Source: Acetatifactor sp. (lineage in GTDB: Bacteria > Bacillota > Clostridia > Lachnospirales > Lachnospiraceae). Taken from it: a DNA stretch of 35,315 nucleotides. Within the stretch, counting starts at the first letter, position 1. Every line of letters begins with the position of its first letter. Under the pieces are notes generated by a model. It saw only the letters and a list, made by a program, of their open reading frames with translations, was not told where the DNA came from and did not search any database. The position numbers and the translations under genes are program-made. The stretch spans positions 1-35,315 of the forward strand of contig JAIDME010000491.1 in assembly GCA_029050705.1 (NCBI GenBank), read 5' to 3'. Shown here one piece after another: positions 1-8,034 of this stretch.

Positions 1-1
1 G

Positions 2-127
2 GTGTATGCGCATCTGCAGGCCTGTGTAATGGTTACCGATAATGTGGAGGGGTGCCGGCGGTATCAGGAGGTTATGGCGGGGAGTGAGGTTGGCAGGAAG
101 AGGAAAGACGGGGAGGGTAAATCCTAA
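2..127 (+). CDS. C-terminal end of an unidentified protein (partial)
   Basis: An open frame enters from the left edge and reads 41 residues to a TAA whose last base is the first base of the next ATG (TAATG arrangement). The tail is charged (Lys/Arg/Glu/Gly rich at the end). The one-base overlap suggests translational coupling with the following gene. The fragment is too short to name, and its upstream part lies outside the window, so it could also be a chance open frame. Confidence 0.45.
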   Translation: MYAHLQACVMVTDNVEGCRRYQEVMAGSEVGRKRKDGEGKS

Positions 128-852
128 TGAGAAAAATCGTGAAAAATACTGTATTTATTCTATTGCTTCTTACCTTAAGCGTGTCTACCGCGCTTTTGGC
201 ATATTTATACTTTTTCTCATCAGGCGGCAGAGGGGGTTGGGGAGACAAGAACCTTTCCGGTGAGTGGACTGCAGAGCTAAATATGACGGACCAGGCCGCA
301 GTCACAGCGCTTAGCTGGCTGCAGGACATAGAAGCTGTCTCCGTCTCGTTGGAAGATATGGAGGCATATATGCAAGATTTGACCATACAGGTCAATCTGA
401 CTCTGGAGCAAACCGGCCGCTCTGCGGGGACCTTTCACTGCAATATCCTGCCGGAAAACTATGACGCCTGCAATCAGGCTGCCTATGAGGCATTTGCCGC
501 AGCTTTCCGGGAGCTTTTGACCGAGAGGCTTCATATGGCAGGCTACACGGGAGATATAGACAAGGAGGCTGTTGAAGCCCTTGTAACCGAGACTTTCGGG
601 ATGTCCACCATGTCCTATCTGATGTCCTGCGGTCCGGTCCTGCTTCCTTCCCTGGAAGAGTTACAGGCCCAATATGACGGCAGCGGCACCTATGAGGCGG
701 CAGAAGGCGTTCTGACCAGGCAGTTTGAAGCCGGCGGGACTGTGACCACAAGGGCGGAACGTTATATCAGGAAGGATTCCACCCTGATTCTGTACGAAGA
801 AAACGATTCCGGTGCCAACGGACTTATATACATTTTAAAACAATCCCAGTAA
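127..852 (+). CDS. Membrane-anchored hypothetical protein
   Basis: A protein of 241 residues that I do not recognise. Residues about 8-30 are a single hydrophobic segment after a basic start (MRKIVKN), so it is probably an N-terminally anchored extracytoplasmic protein, or a secreted one with an uncleaved signal. The rest is acidic and Ala/Glu rich with probable helices, and the last third is beta-like (alternating Thr/Val/Arg around residues 200-240). There are few Cys and no enzyme motif is visible. The start overlaps the stop of the preceding frame by one base, and the D,D-carboxypeptidase gene follows 72 bases later on the same strand, so a role at the cell envelope is possible but inferred only from position. 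Confidence 0.75.
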   Translation: MRKIVKNTVFILLLLTLSVSTALLAYLYFFSSGGRGGWGDKNLSGEWTAELNMTDQAAVTALSWLQDIEAVSVSLEDMEAYMQDLTIQVNLTLEQTGRSAGTFHCNILPENYDACNQAAYEAFAAAFRELLTERLHMAGYTGDIDKEAVEALVTETFGMSTMSYLMSCGPVLLPSLEELQAQYDGSGTYEAAEGVLTRQFEAGGTVTTRAERYIRKDSTLILYEENDSGANGLIYILKQSQ

Positions 853-924
853 TCTCTTTTCAGGCAAATGGTATGAAGCCGGTTGCCGGACAAGAGCAGA
901 AGAAAAACGGGAAGGGAGATTCAA

Positions 925-2400
925 ATGAAAACATTTTTACAGAAAGTAAGCTCCATTATGTTATCCGTAATCCTGGTATGTTCCATCCTGCCGGCCAGGG
1001 CAGCCGCAAGCTATGAGATTCCCGGAACCTGTCAGGTACAGGCGGATACCGGCGCCGCACGCACTGTAAAAACTCTGGATTATGGCTATGATAACAACAC
1101 CTACCTTTCCCTGCGGGACATGGCCATGGTTCTTAAGGATACGGACAAATCCTTTTCTCTGGATATCAAAAAGAGCGCCGTTTCCCTGAATCCGGGAAGC
1201 AGCTACACACCTGTAGGAGGAGAAAATACCCCTTGGGAAGACAGTGAAAACCCGGATATTTCCCTGCGGCGAAACGAATTCAAGGTAAGCGGAAAAATTG
1301 TATATTACTATACTCTGATTATGAAACTGTCTTCCGGTTATTACGATTGCTTTATGATGGCAGCAGATCTGGCAATGATCCTGGATGTAGACATCACTGT
1401 TCCTGATGCAGGCGTTCTGCAGTTCCGCACAGAGGAGTCTTTCAGCGTATCGCCCGCCGCTTTGGAACAAAACGGTTATTTTTACGGAGTCAACAGCGTG
1501 CTGGTGGGAGATGCCACCACCGGGGAGGTCTATTACCGCTATCAGTCCGATATGCCCTTTCCCATAGCCAGCACCACCAAGCTTATGACTTGTCTCCTGG
1601 TCATGGATGCCATCTCGGCCGGGCAGCTTACTATGAGGGATTCAGTTACTGTCTCTGAAACTGCTGAAGTTTTGTCCGGTTCAGACGATGGAGCAATTCC
1701 CCTGGAGGCCGGACAACAGATTCCCGTACATGATCTCCTACGGGGCGCCCTTCTGCCTTCCAGCAACGAATGTGCACTGTGTCTGGCTCAGTCTGTTGCC
1801 GGTTCAGAGGAAGCATTTGTTCGAATGATGAATCAGAAAGCGCTGGATTTGGGTCTTTCTCAGGCGATTTTTTTCAATAGTCACGGTCTGCCGTCCTACA
1901 CGGAAGATATTGTTCCCGCAAAGCGTCAGAACCGCATGAGCGCGGAGGACATGTTCCGGCTGGTATCTTATCTGTTGAAGGTCTATCCTCAGATTACGGA
2001 TATTACTTCTCTGCAATCTGCCACTTTGGATTCTCTCAACCGGGAAGTGCGCAACACCAATCCGCTTCTGTATAATCTGCCCGGAGTTACCGGCTTAAAA
2101 ACCGGAACCACCAACAAAGCCGGAGCCTGTCTGGTCACATCCCTGACCGCGGACGACGGGATCATGGAGCATGATCTGGTAGTGATTGTTCTGGGCACCG
2201 AGGATTCCATAGAGAGGGGACGGGTGTCGGGATTGCTGGCCAGATATGCCCTGCAGGCCTTTTATACAGGCATGGAAAATCCGGAGACCGGGACATCTGC
2301 CCAGACTTCCGGAAATCTGCCCATACACGCCGAGGCGGCGGTGGATTGTATTCTTCGGACCGCAAAAAAACATCAGTCCGCCGCAGGCAACGTCAGATAA
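925..2400 (+). CDS. D-alanyl-D-alanine carboxypeptidase (peptidase S11) with N-terminal extra domain
   Basis: Penicillin-binding protein of the DacA/DacF group, which trims the terminal D-Ala from peptidoglycan stem peptides outside the membrane. All three active-site motifs are present: SxxK at S216-T-T-K219, SxN at S279-S-N281 and KTG at K392-T-G394. I chose ATG 925 over a TTG at 883 because a GAAGGGAG ribosome binding site sits just before it and it opens a clean signal peptide (residues about 1-26, ending around ARA). That gives 491 residues, longer than a usual S11 enzyme. The extra part is residues about 40-170, whose LSLRDMAMVL-type segments resemble the copper-amine-oxidase-N-like wall domains of Clostridia. 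No clear C-terminal amphipathic anchor is visible. The 3' end overlaps the convergent TetR gene by 28 bases. Confidence 0.93.
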   Translation: MKTFLQKVSSIMLSVILVCSILPARAAASYEIPGTCQVQADTGAARTVKTLDYGYDNNTYLSLRDMAMVLKDTDKSFSLDIKKSAVSLNPGSSYTPVGGENTPWEDSENPDISLRRNEFKVSGKIVYYYTLIMKLSSGYYDCFMMAADLAMILDVDITVPDAGVLQFRTEESFSVSPAALEQNGYFYGVNSVLVGDATTGEVYYRYQSDMPFPIASTTKLMTCLLVMDAISAGQLTMRDSVTVSETAEVLSGSDDGAIPLEAGQQIPVHDLLRGALLPSSNECALCLAQSVAGSEEAFVRMMNQKALDLGLSQAIFFNSHGLPSYTEDIVPAKRQNRMSAEDMFRLVSYLLKVYPQITDITSLQSATLDSLNREVRNTNPLLYNLPGVTGLKTGTTNKAGACLVTSLTADDGIMEHDLVVIVLGTEDSIERGRVSGLLARYALQAFYTGMENPETGTSAQTSGNLPIHAEAAVDCILRTAKKHQSAAGNVR

Positions 2401-3002
2401 TTGAGGGTTCCCTGCGGCAAGCCGGTTCCTTTTTCCAGCAGTGCTACAAGCCCGCGGATGGTCTCCTCTGAGTCCTCGGCGGTGGAGGATAAAAAGGTGT
2501 TGTTCAGCTTCACGGCGAGCACGATGAGTACGATCTCAGCCAGAGCTGCCGGATATTCAAAATGAATGTCCCCCGCGGCAATCCCCTGTTTGATGATCTC
2601 TGTCAGGCTCGGTTTTAATTCGGCAATCAGATGGTTCATATATTTCTGATGAAGATATGCGATATCCTGCACGCTGGCTCCTGTGTCCGGAGTCGTATGA
2701 TTTTGATTTAAAAATGCATTTGATGAATTGCGGCATGCCTGAAGGATCATGGCCATGCGTGTAAAAGGCGAAATTTCTGTCTGCTCAGCCAGATTTTTCG
2801 CCGTTTTTAATGGTTTTTCATAATTTCTTTTGATCAGAGCATCCAGGATTGCTTCTTTTGAGGGAAAGTAATAGTATATGCTTCCCTTTCCGATTCCGGC
2901 TTTGCCCGCGATATCGCTCACGGAAATATTTTGTATTGTTTTGTCCTCCAGAAGTTGCTGAAGCGCATCTAAAATTCTGTCATATTTCTTTATGTCCGGC
3001 AT
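2373..3002 (-). CDS. TetR/AcrR family transcriptional regulator
   Basis: A 209-residue one-component repressor. The N-terminal TetR helix-turn-helix is clear at residues about 24-50, with the diagnostic GIGKGSIYYYFPSKEAI turn and recognition helix. The C-terminal ligand/dimer domain (about 60-209) is variable, as usual, and its effector cannot be read from sequence. ATG 3002 was chosen over GTG 3020 because a GGAGG lies about six bases upstream of it. The gene is divergent from the SCP2/hydrolase/acyltransferase/ACP/ligase operon and two dyads of TetR type lie in that operon's promoter, so it very probably represses that operon. The ligand may be an acyl-CoA, fatty acid or the operon product (inference). 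Its 3' end overlaps the carboxypeptidase gene by 28 bases. Confidence 0.93.
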   Translation of the reverse strand: MPDIKKYDRILDALQQLLEDKTIQNISVSDIAGKAGIGKGSIYYYFPSKEAILDALIKRNYEKPLKTAKNLAEQTEISPFTRMAMILQACRNSSNAFLNQNHTTPDTGASVQDIAYLHQKYMNHLIAELKPSLTEIIKQGIAAGDIHFEYPAALAEIVLIVLAVKLNNTFLSSTAEDSEETIRGLVALLEKGTGLPQGTLNYLTLPAAD

Positions 3003-3043
3003 TTCCAACCTCCGTGTCACAATGAATGATTCAATTAAAAAAA

Positions 3044-3072
3044 ATCATAGCATAAACATGATTGGCAGACAA
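3044..3072 (-). promoter_or_regulatory. Promoter of the TetR gene
   Basis: On the minus strand TTGTCT (3072-3067) and TATGAT (3049-3044) are separated by exactly 17 bases, about 40 bases upstream of the TetR start codon. This is a good sigma-A type promoter. It does not overlap the two dyads at 3130-3190, so any autoregulation would have to act over some distance. Confidence 0.6.
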
Positions 3073-3130
3073 TTAAAAATGTAATACAAAATTTGAGAAA
3101 ATTTCCGGATAAATTTGGAACAAAATGTAA

Positions 3131-3160
3131 TTGACTGCCGGTCGAGGTTTGTGATATTGT
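3131..3160 (+). promoter_or_regulatory. Promoter of the SCP2-acyltransferase-ACP operon
   Basis: TTGACT (3131-3136) and TATTGT (3155-3160) are spaced by 18 bases, upstream of the SCP2-like gene at 3251. The -35 box is embedded in an imperfect dyad that looks like a weaker copy of the perfect operator at 3174-3190. Predicted transcription starts near 3167. Confidence 0.6.
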
Positions 3161-3173
3161 TTATCTGCATAGA

Positions 3174-3190
3174 TTCGACCAGCGGTCGAA
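3174..3190. promoter_or_regulatory. Probable TetR operator (perfect dyad), with a weaker partner at 3130-3146
   Basis: TTCGACC-AGC-GGTCGAA is a perfect 7-base inverted repeat with a 3-base spacer, of the size TetR dimers bind, just downstream of the predicted transcription start. A degenerate copy with the same 3-base spacing (ATTGACT-GCC-GGTCGAG) covers the -35 box. The centres are 44 bases apart, close to four helical turns. The placement suits repression by blocking both polymerase binding and clearance. No protein-DNA data were available. Confidence 0.7.
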
Positions 3191-3250
3191 AAGGCGCACA
3201 TAATAATATACATATATTCAGTGAATCGTAAAGTGGAATGGAGGAGAGTA

Positions 3251-3685
3251 ATGACTTACGCAGATTTATTTTATGAGATCAAAGGGAAGTTTATGGGAGC
3301 CGATGTGAGCGATATCCATGAGCATCTGGCTTTTCAGTTCGACATTGAGGATGAGGAAGCCGGCGGAGCTTTTTATGTGGAAGTTAAAGACGGTGTACTG
3401 TACGTGGAACCATACGAGTATTATGACAGAGATGCAAAGTTCATCTGCGCGCCGGATGTACTTTTCAGGATTGCAGACGGAGAAATGGACCCGGTTGCGG
3501 CATTTACGGAGCAGAAGCTTAAGGTTGAGGGAAGCATTGAGAAGGCGCTGCGATTGAAGGAGATCATAGAGCTGAAAAAGGGAACCGCAAAAAACATTGT
3601 TCAAAAGGCTACTGACAAAGTGGTGACCACTGTGGTCAAAACGGTGGCTAAGAAGGCGGCGGAGAAGGACAATAAGAAAAAATAA
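3251..3685 (+). CDS. SCP2-like sterol/lipid-binding domain protein
   Basis: A 144-residue protein. Residues about 1-110 resemble the SCP2 sterol-transfer fold: a helix, then beta strands in the AFQFDIEDEEAGGAFYVEV region, and the DPVAAFTEQKLKVEGSIEKAL segment, which is the typical SCP2 ending (a strand with KVEG, then the capping helix). SCP2 domains bind acyl-CoAs or lipids in a hydrophobic tunnel. A Lys-rich tail (about 115-144) follows. ATG 3251 was chosen because of the GGAGGAG just upstream. It is first in an operon with hydrolase, acyltransferase, ACP and acyl ligase, so a role in presenting or holding an acyl substrate or lipid product is inferred. Confidence 0.78.
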   Translation: MTYADLFYEIKGKFMGADVSDIHEHLAFQFDIEDEEAGGAFYVEVKDGVLYVEPYEYYDRDAKFICAPDVLFRIADGEMDPVAAFTEQKLKVEGSIEKALRLKEIIELKKGTAKNIVQKATDKVVTTVVKTVAKKAAEKDNKKK

Positions 3686-3698
3686 GGATGGTGAAACG

Positions 3699-4682
3699 GT
3701 GGGAGCATTGAAAAATATCGTAGTTGCGTCAGGGCTTCTTGCCGCAGCAGGGATAGGAGAAACGGTATATTTCTACAACAGGACCATGAAGCGGAGAAAT
3801 GCCAAAACAGACAGAACCATGAAGATGTCGGGTACGGACTGGGAGAAGTATTTTCCGCTGATGGAAGAGCGAAGGGGATTCGTGATGGAGCAGCCGCATC
3901 GGGATGTGTATTTGACGTCTTTCGATGGGCTGAAGCTCCACGCTACATATTTTCCGGCGATTGAAGATACTGAGATTGAAAATAAAGGGATTAAGAAAGC
4001 AGTAATCTGTTTTCATGGCTACACGGGGGAGGGGCTCAGCAACCATATCGCGATTGCCGATTACTTCCTCAAACATGGTTATGCCATTCTGCTGCCGGAT
4101 GCCAGGGCCCACGGTGAGAGCGAAGGTGAGTATATCGGTTTCGGGTGTCCGGACAGAAAGGATGCTCTGGACTGGATCAAGTGGCTGATACAGGAGTGCG
4201 GCGGAGACGTGAAGATCATGCTCCACGGTACATCCATGGGCGGAGCTACGGTGCTGATGACAAGTGGTCTGAAGCTGCCTGCCAATGTCAGGGGAATTGT
4301 GTCGGACTGCGGTTTCACTTCACCCAAAGAGGTCTTTACCCATGTGCTGAACAGCATATATCATCTGCCTGCTTTTCCGGCGATTCAGGGCGCCGACCTG
4401 CTCAATAGAAAGTTTGCGGGTTATGGGATGGATGAGTGCAATGCCAAATATGAGGTGCGGAAAGCGGAAGTGCCGATCCTGTTCATACATGGTTCGGCGG
4501 ATACTTTTGTACCATGCAGTATGTGCCATGAAATTTATGCCAACTGCTCCTCGCCGAAGCGCAGGCTGATCGTGGAGGGCGCCGCTCATGCGGAGAGCTA
4601 TTACAAGGACATGGATGCTTACGAAAAAGCATTGAATGAGTTTGCAGAGGAAATATTCGGAGGTAAAGGTAAAGCAGAATGA
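3699..4682 (+). CDS. Membrane-anchored alpha/beta hydrolase
   Basis: A 327-residue serine hydrolase of the COG1073 type. Residues about 5-27 form an N-terminal hydrophobic anchor. The nucleophile elbow is G-T-S179-M-G, the acid is probably the Asp in GSADTFVP and the base the His in EGAAHAESY. The oxyanion-hole HG motif is in CFHGYTGEG. It begins with GTG at 3699 behind AAGGATGG, 13 bases after the SCP2-like gene, and its stop overlaps the next ATG (ATGA), indicating translational coupling. In this operon it might act as a thioesterase or esterase releasing an acyl product, but the sequence alone does not separate these roles from general lipase or peptidase activity. Confidence 0.87.
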   Translation: MGALKNIVVASGLLAAAGIGETVYFYNRTMKRRNAKTDRTMKMSGTDWEKYFPLMEERRGFVMEQPHRDVYLTSFDGLKLHATYFPAIEDTEIENKGIKKAVICFHGYTGEGLSNHIAIADYFLKHGYAILLPDARAHGESEGEYIGFGCPDRKDALDWIKWLIQECGGDVKIMLHGTSMGGATVLMTSGLKLPANVRGIVSDCGFTSPKEVFTHVLNSIYHLPAFPAIQGADLLNRKFAGYGMDECNAKYEVRKAEVPILFIHGSADTFVPCSMCHEIYANCSSPKRRLIVEGAAHAESYYKDMDAYEKALNEFAEEIFGGKGKAE

Positions 4683-6082
4683 AGACAAGAAAAGGTTGCA
4701 GGACATATCCGCTGACGGTGGCGCAGAAATTTCATAATTACTATTCTCAGTATTGTCCGGGGAAAGAGATCCTGAATGTGGGAACCAGTCTGACCATAGA
4801 GTTTGAACTGAATGTGGATGAGCTGCGGAAAGCTATCTATAAGGCATATGAACGGTGCGAATCCATGCGGGCGCGCCTGGTGTATGACAAGGCTGAAAAG
4901 GAGTGGTATCAGTATATCGCAGAGAGGGAAGATCGCGAGATTGAATTTGTGGATTTTACGGGGAAGACCATGGATGAAGCGGAAGCTGAGATGACGGCAT
5001 GGACGCGGGTCCCTTTTGACAAGGAAGACGCGCCCATGAACAGGGTCGTTATCATCAAGACGCCGGACGGTTTTGCGGGTATGTATATTGTGGGGGATCA
5101 CAGATTTCTCGATGCGCAGTCATTGATCGGCTTTATGAAGGATGTCATAGAACTGTACTGTAATGCAAATTTTGAAAATATTCCTTACCCTGCCGATATG
5201 CGCTCCTATACAGAGCAGGTTGAGAAAGATCTGGCCTATGAGGCCGGCAGCAGGGCGCAGGCAAGAGACAGGGAGTATTTCCGTAAGCTGATTGAGGAAT
5301 CCGAACCGATCTACAATGGCATAGAAGGCCCGAAGAAGCTGGAGGAAGCAAGAGCGGCAACGGGTAATCCGAATCTCAGGGCGGCTCCTACCGGCTCGGA
5401 CAGCTTTGCGGCGGCAATCGATATCTTCCATCTGGAGGAAGAGCCTACAAAGCGGCTGATGACATTCTGTGAACAACAGCATATTTCGCTGCAGTGCCTG
5501 CTCGTGATGGGAATACGTACTTATCTGCAGAAGCTCAATCAGTGTGATGACGTGTCATTGCAGATTGCATATGCCCGCCGGGCTACGCTGCAGGAAAAGA
5601 AATCGGGCGGAACACGTATACACTGTTTCCCGTTCAGAACCGTAATTTCTGAGGAAAAGACCTTTTTGGAGGGAGTCTTTGAGATCCGAGATAAGCAGAA
5701 TGAGGTGTTCCGGTATGTGAATTTTGATCCGGGTGAATATCTTTCTTACAGAAGTCAGTATTACAATCCGCCGAGAGGCATGGGATATGAGACGGTATCG
5801 CTCACATATCAGCCGGCCACATTGAGGGAAAAGGGCCTGACGGACCTCGGCGGCATCAGATATAAGACGAAAAGATACTGCAACGGATATTATTCAGACG
5901 GTATGTACCTCACGGTTATGCACCGGCCGGAGGATAACGGACTGGATTTCAGCTTCGAGCATCAGGTAAAGGCTTACAGCAAAGAGCAGTTGGAGTATTT
6001 CTACTATTATATCTGTAAGATCATGTTTAAGGGAATCGAGAATCCGAATCTTAAGATCGGAGATATAATAAAGCTGGTGTAG
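4679..6082 (+). CDS. Condensation-domain-like acyltransferase (CoA-dependent acyltransferase superfamily)
   Basis: A 467-residue stand-alone protein resembling NRPS condensation domains and the related wax-ester/alcohol acyltransferase families. The HHxxxDG-type active-site motif is present as D140-H141-R-F-L-D145-A146: the catalytic second His and the structural Asp are kept, while the first His is Asp and the Gly is Ala. The C-terminal half has a DFSFEHQ strand similar to latch or floor loop regions of this fold. It should join an acyl group carried on a thioester (here probably the neighbouring ACP) to an amine or alcohol acceptor. It starts at an ATGA overlap with the hydrolase gene and is followed 62 bases later by the ACP gene. 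The acceptor is unknown. Confidence 0.78.
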   Translation: MKTRKGCRTYPLTVAQKFHNYYSQYCPGKEILNVGTSLTIEFELNVDELRKAIYKAYERCESMRARLVYDKAEKEWYQYIAEREDREIEFVDFTGKTMDEAEAEMTAWTRVPFDKEDAPMNRVVIIKTPDGFAGMYIVGDHRFLDAQSLIGFMKDVIELYCNANFENIPYPADMRSYTEQVEKDLAYEAGSRAQARDREYFRKLIEESEPIYNGIEGPKKLEEARAATGNPNLRAAPTGSDSFAAAIDIFHLEEEPTKRLMTFCEQQHISLQCLLVMGIRTYLQKLNQCDDVSLQIAYARRATLQEKKSGGTRIHCFPFRTVISEEKTFLEGVFEIRDKQNEVFRYVNFDPGEYLSYRSQYYNPPRGMGYETVSLTYQPATLREKGLTDLGGIRYKTKRYCNGYYSDGMYLTVMHRPEDNGLDFSFEHQVKAYSKEQLEYFYYYICKIMFKGIENPNLKIGDIIKLV

Positions 6083-6144
6083 CGGAGCGGCCCGGCTCGT
6101 TGTTGGCGGAAATAAACATAGCATGAATGAAAGGATGAAAGACA

Positions 6145-6369
6145 ATGTTTGAACAGCTGAAGGATATTATTGTAAATTATGTGGAGGTTAAGAAGGAGGA
6201 TATCAGGCCCGAATCACGTTTCATAGAAGATCTGGGTTTCACATCCTTTGATTTTATGAGCATGCTCGGTGAGATTGAGGATGCGCTGGACGTTGAGATC
6301 AATCAGGAGGAAGTGGTCGATATACGCACTGTGCAGGAGGCGGTTGACTATTTGTCGACATTGGTTTAG
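6145..6369 (+). CDS. Stand-alone acyl/peptidyl carrier protein
   Basis: A 74-residue carrier protein. The phosphopantetheine attachment serine is S34 in L-G-F-T-S34-F-D-F, which fits the carrier consensus (D/G)xxS(L/F)(D/x), and the four-helix pattern of PP-binding proteins is visible. It differs from a housekeeping AcpP, which usually has DSLD, and more resembles D-alanyl or secondary-metabolism carriers. Placed between the condensation-like acyltransferase and an AMP-forming ligase, it is most simply the carrier that the ligase loads and the acyltransferase unloads. No phosphopantetheinyl transferase is encoded in this window. Confidence 0.88.
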   Translation: MFEQLKDIIVNYVEVKKEDIRPESRFIEDLGFTSFDFMSMLGEIEDALDVEINQEEVVDIRTVQEAVDYLSTLV

Positions 6370-6402
6370 CAGGCGTACCCGGGCATGCGGAGAGGAGAAT
6401 GT

Positions 6403-7941
6403 ATGGTTGAATTGCGCAGTACGATCTATGAATTGCTTGTAAAGGCGGAGGAAGCCTATGGCACACAGGATGCCATAAGATATAAGGTAAAGGAAGATGG
6501 TCAAAGCGGTAAAAAAGAAACTAAGGTAGCGGCAAAAACATATACGCAGCTGCGGCAGGACAGCGGGCATTTCTCAATGGCATTGGAAAAATTGGGTGAG
6601 CGGGGCAGACATATCGCCCTCGTCGGCGCCACATCTTATTCCTGGATCACAGGCTATTACGGCATTGTAAATGGCGGCAGTGTGGCGGTGCCCCTTGATG
6701 CAAATCTTCCGGCAGAGGACTTATGTGAACTGATTGACAGGGCGGATGTGACCACCCTTGTTTATGATGAATCGAAAGCCAGTGTGGCGCTTATGGCGGC
6801 GGAGAAGTGTCTGAAGCTTGTCAATATCATAGCAATGGATGCGGATACTGCGGTTCCGAATGCCCTGTCCATGTGGGAACTGATCGGGGATGCACCGGAG
6901 AGAACGGATTATGAGCCGAAGCCGGAGGACCTGGCCACGATCATGTTTACTTCCGGCACTACCGGAAAAAGTAAAGGCGTTATGCTTACCCACAGGAATC
7001 TGGCGGAGAATGCCACAGCGCTCGATATGGGATATGCGCCGGGGATGGTTGTCATGACTGTACTTCCCATTCATCATGCATACTGCCTGAGCATGGATAT
7101 TCTCAAGGGAACTTCTATAGGAGCAATCATCTGTATCAACGATTCTCTTTTGAGAGTTGCCAGAAACATCAAGCTTTTTGAGCCGAATATGATCCTGATG
7201 GTTCCGCTTATGGTGGAAACACTTGCAAAGAAATTGGAGGAAGCGTCTTTTATTCCGGCGGCTCTTGTCAAGGCCAAGGTATTCGGGAAGCAGTTCCATA
7301 CGGTGTGCAGCGGCGGGGCATACCTGAATCCGGCGTATATCGATCTGTTTAAAAAGTACGGCATCACAGTTCTGCAGGGTTACGGCATGACGGAGTGCGC
7401 ACCGGTGATAAGCACAAACTGCAATGATGCGTTTAAGGCGGGATCCATTGGGAAATGTATGCCCAACTGTGAAGTGAAGATTGTAGATGAAGAAATCTGG
7501 GTAAAAGGCACCAGCGTTATGCAGGGTTATTATCAAATGCCTGAGGAGACAGCTCAGACACTGGAAGAGGGCTGGCTGAAAACAGGTGATCTGGGTTACA
7601 TAGACGAGGATGGGTTCCTGTTTTTGACGGGACGCAAGAAAAACCTGATCATTACACCCAACGGCGAGAATGTATCTCCGGAAGAAATTGAGAATAAACT
7701 CAGCGCGAACCGGTTGGTGCAGGAGGTTTTGGTACGTGACAGCGAAGGCGTGATCGAGGCCGAAATCTTTCCTGATTATGAATATGCGGCAAAAAAGAAG
7801 ATCAAGGACCTGCAGGCAGAGCTTCAGTCGATCATTGACGCCTATAATAAGGCGGCGCCGCTTTATAAGCGCGTCTTCAAACTGAAAGTGCGTGATGCGG
7901 AGTTCGAAAAGAATACGACCAAAAAAATCAAGAGATTTTAA
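6403..7941 (+). CDS. AMP-forming acyl-CoA/acyl-ACP synthetase
   Basis: A 512-residue adenylate-forming enzyme that activates a carboxylic acid as acyl-AMP and transfers it to a thiol. Motifs in order: the phosphate loop TSGTTGKSKG at about residues 183-192, the A5 motif YGMTECAP, the A7/A8 region KTGDLGYIDEDGFLFLTGRKKNLI, and the A10 lysine in the final KNTTKKIKRF. I chose ATG 6403 over 6385 because GGAGAGGAG lies at about 6388-6396. It follows the ACP gene by 33 bases. The overall sequence looks more like long-chain acyl-CoA synthetases than amino-acid adenylation domains, so a fatty or aryl acid substrate is preferred, without proof. It is the last gene of the operon. Confidence 0.9.
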   Translation: MVELRSTIYELLVKAEEAYGTQDAIRYKVKEDGQSGKKETKVAAKTYTQLRQDSGHFSMALEKLGERGRHIALVGATSYSWITGYYGIVNGGSVAVPLDANLPAEDLCELIDRADVTTLVYDESKASVALMAAEKCLKLVNIIAMDADTAVPNALSMWELIGDAPERTDYEPKPEDLATIMFTSGTTGKSKGVMLTHRNLAENATALDMGYAPGMVVMTVLPIHHAYCLSMDILKGTSIGAIICINDSLLRVARNIKLFEPNMILMVPLMVETLAKKLEEASFIPAALVKAKVFGKQFHTVCSGGAYLNPAYIDLFKKYGITVLQGYGMTECAPVISTNCNDAFKAGSIGKCMPNCEVKIVDEEIWVKGTSVMQGYYQMPEETAQTLEEGWLKTGDLGYIDEDGFLFLTGRKKNLIITPNGENVSPEEIENKLSANRLVQEVLVRDSEGVIEAEIFPDYEYAAKKKIKDLQAELQSIIDAYNKAAPLYKRVFKLKVRDAEFEKNTTKKIKRF

Positions 7942-7945
7942 TAAG

Positions 7946-7974
7946 TTGTCATTTAAGTCCCGGCCTGATATACT
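7946..7974 (+). promoter_or_regulatory. Promoter of the hybrid histidine kinase
   Basis: TTGTCA (7946-7951) and TATACT (7969-7974) have the ideal 17-base spacing and begin five bases after the acyl ligase stop codon. A short inverted repeat (AGGTG-ATGTA-CACCT) lies just downstream in the leader. The kinase gene therefore seems to have its own promoter. Confidence 0.65.
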
Positions 7975-8034
7975 TACTGTATTGAGGTGATGTACACCTG
8001 CGTTTGAAATTGAAGGATAGGCGAGGGACTACAC

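Noticed and set aside
6721-7536. 271-codon minus-strand frame
   Set aside because: It is antisense to the acyl ligase, Cys/His/Arg rich in shadow style, without supporting signals.
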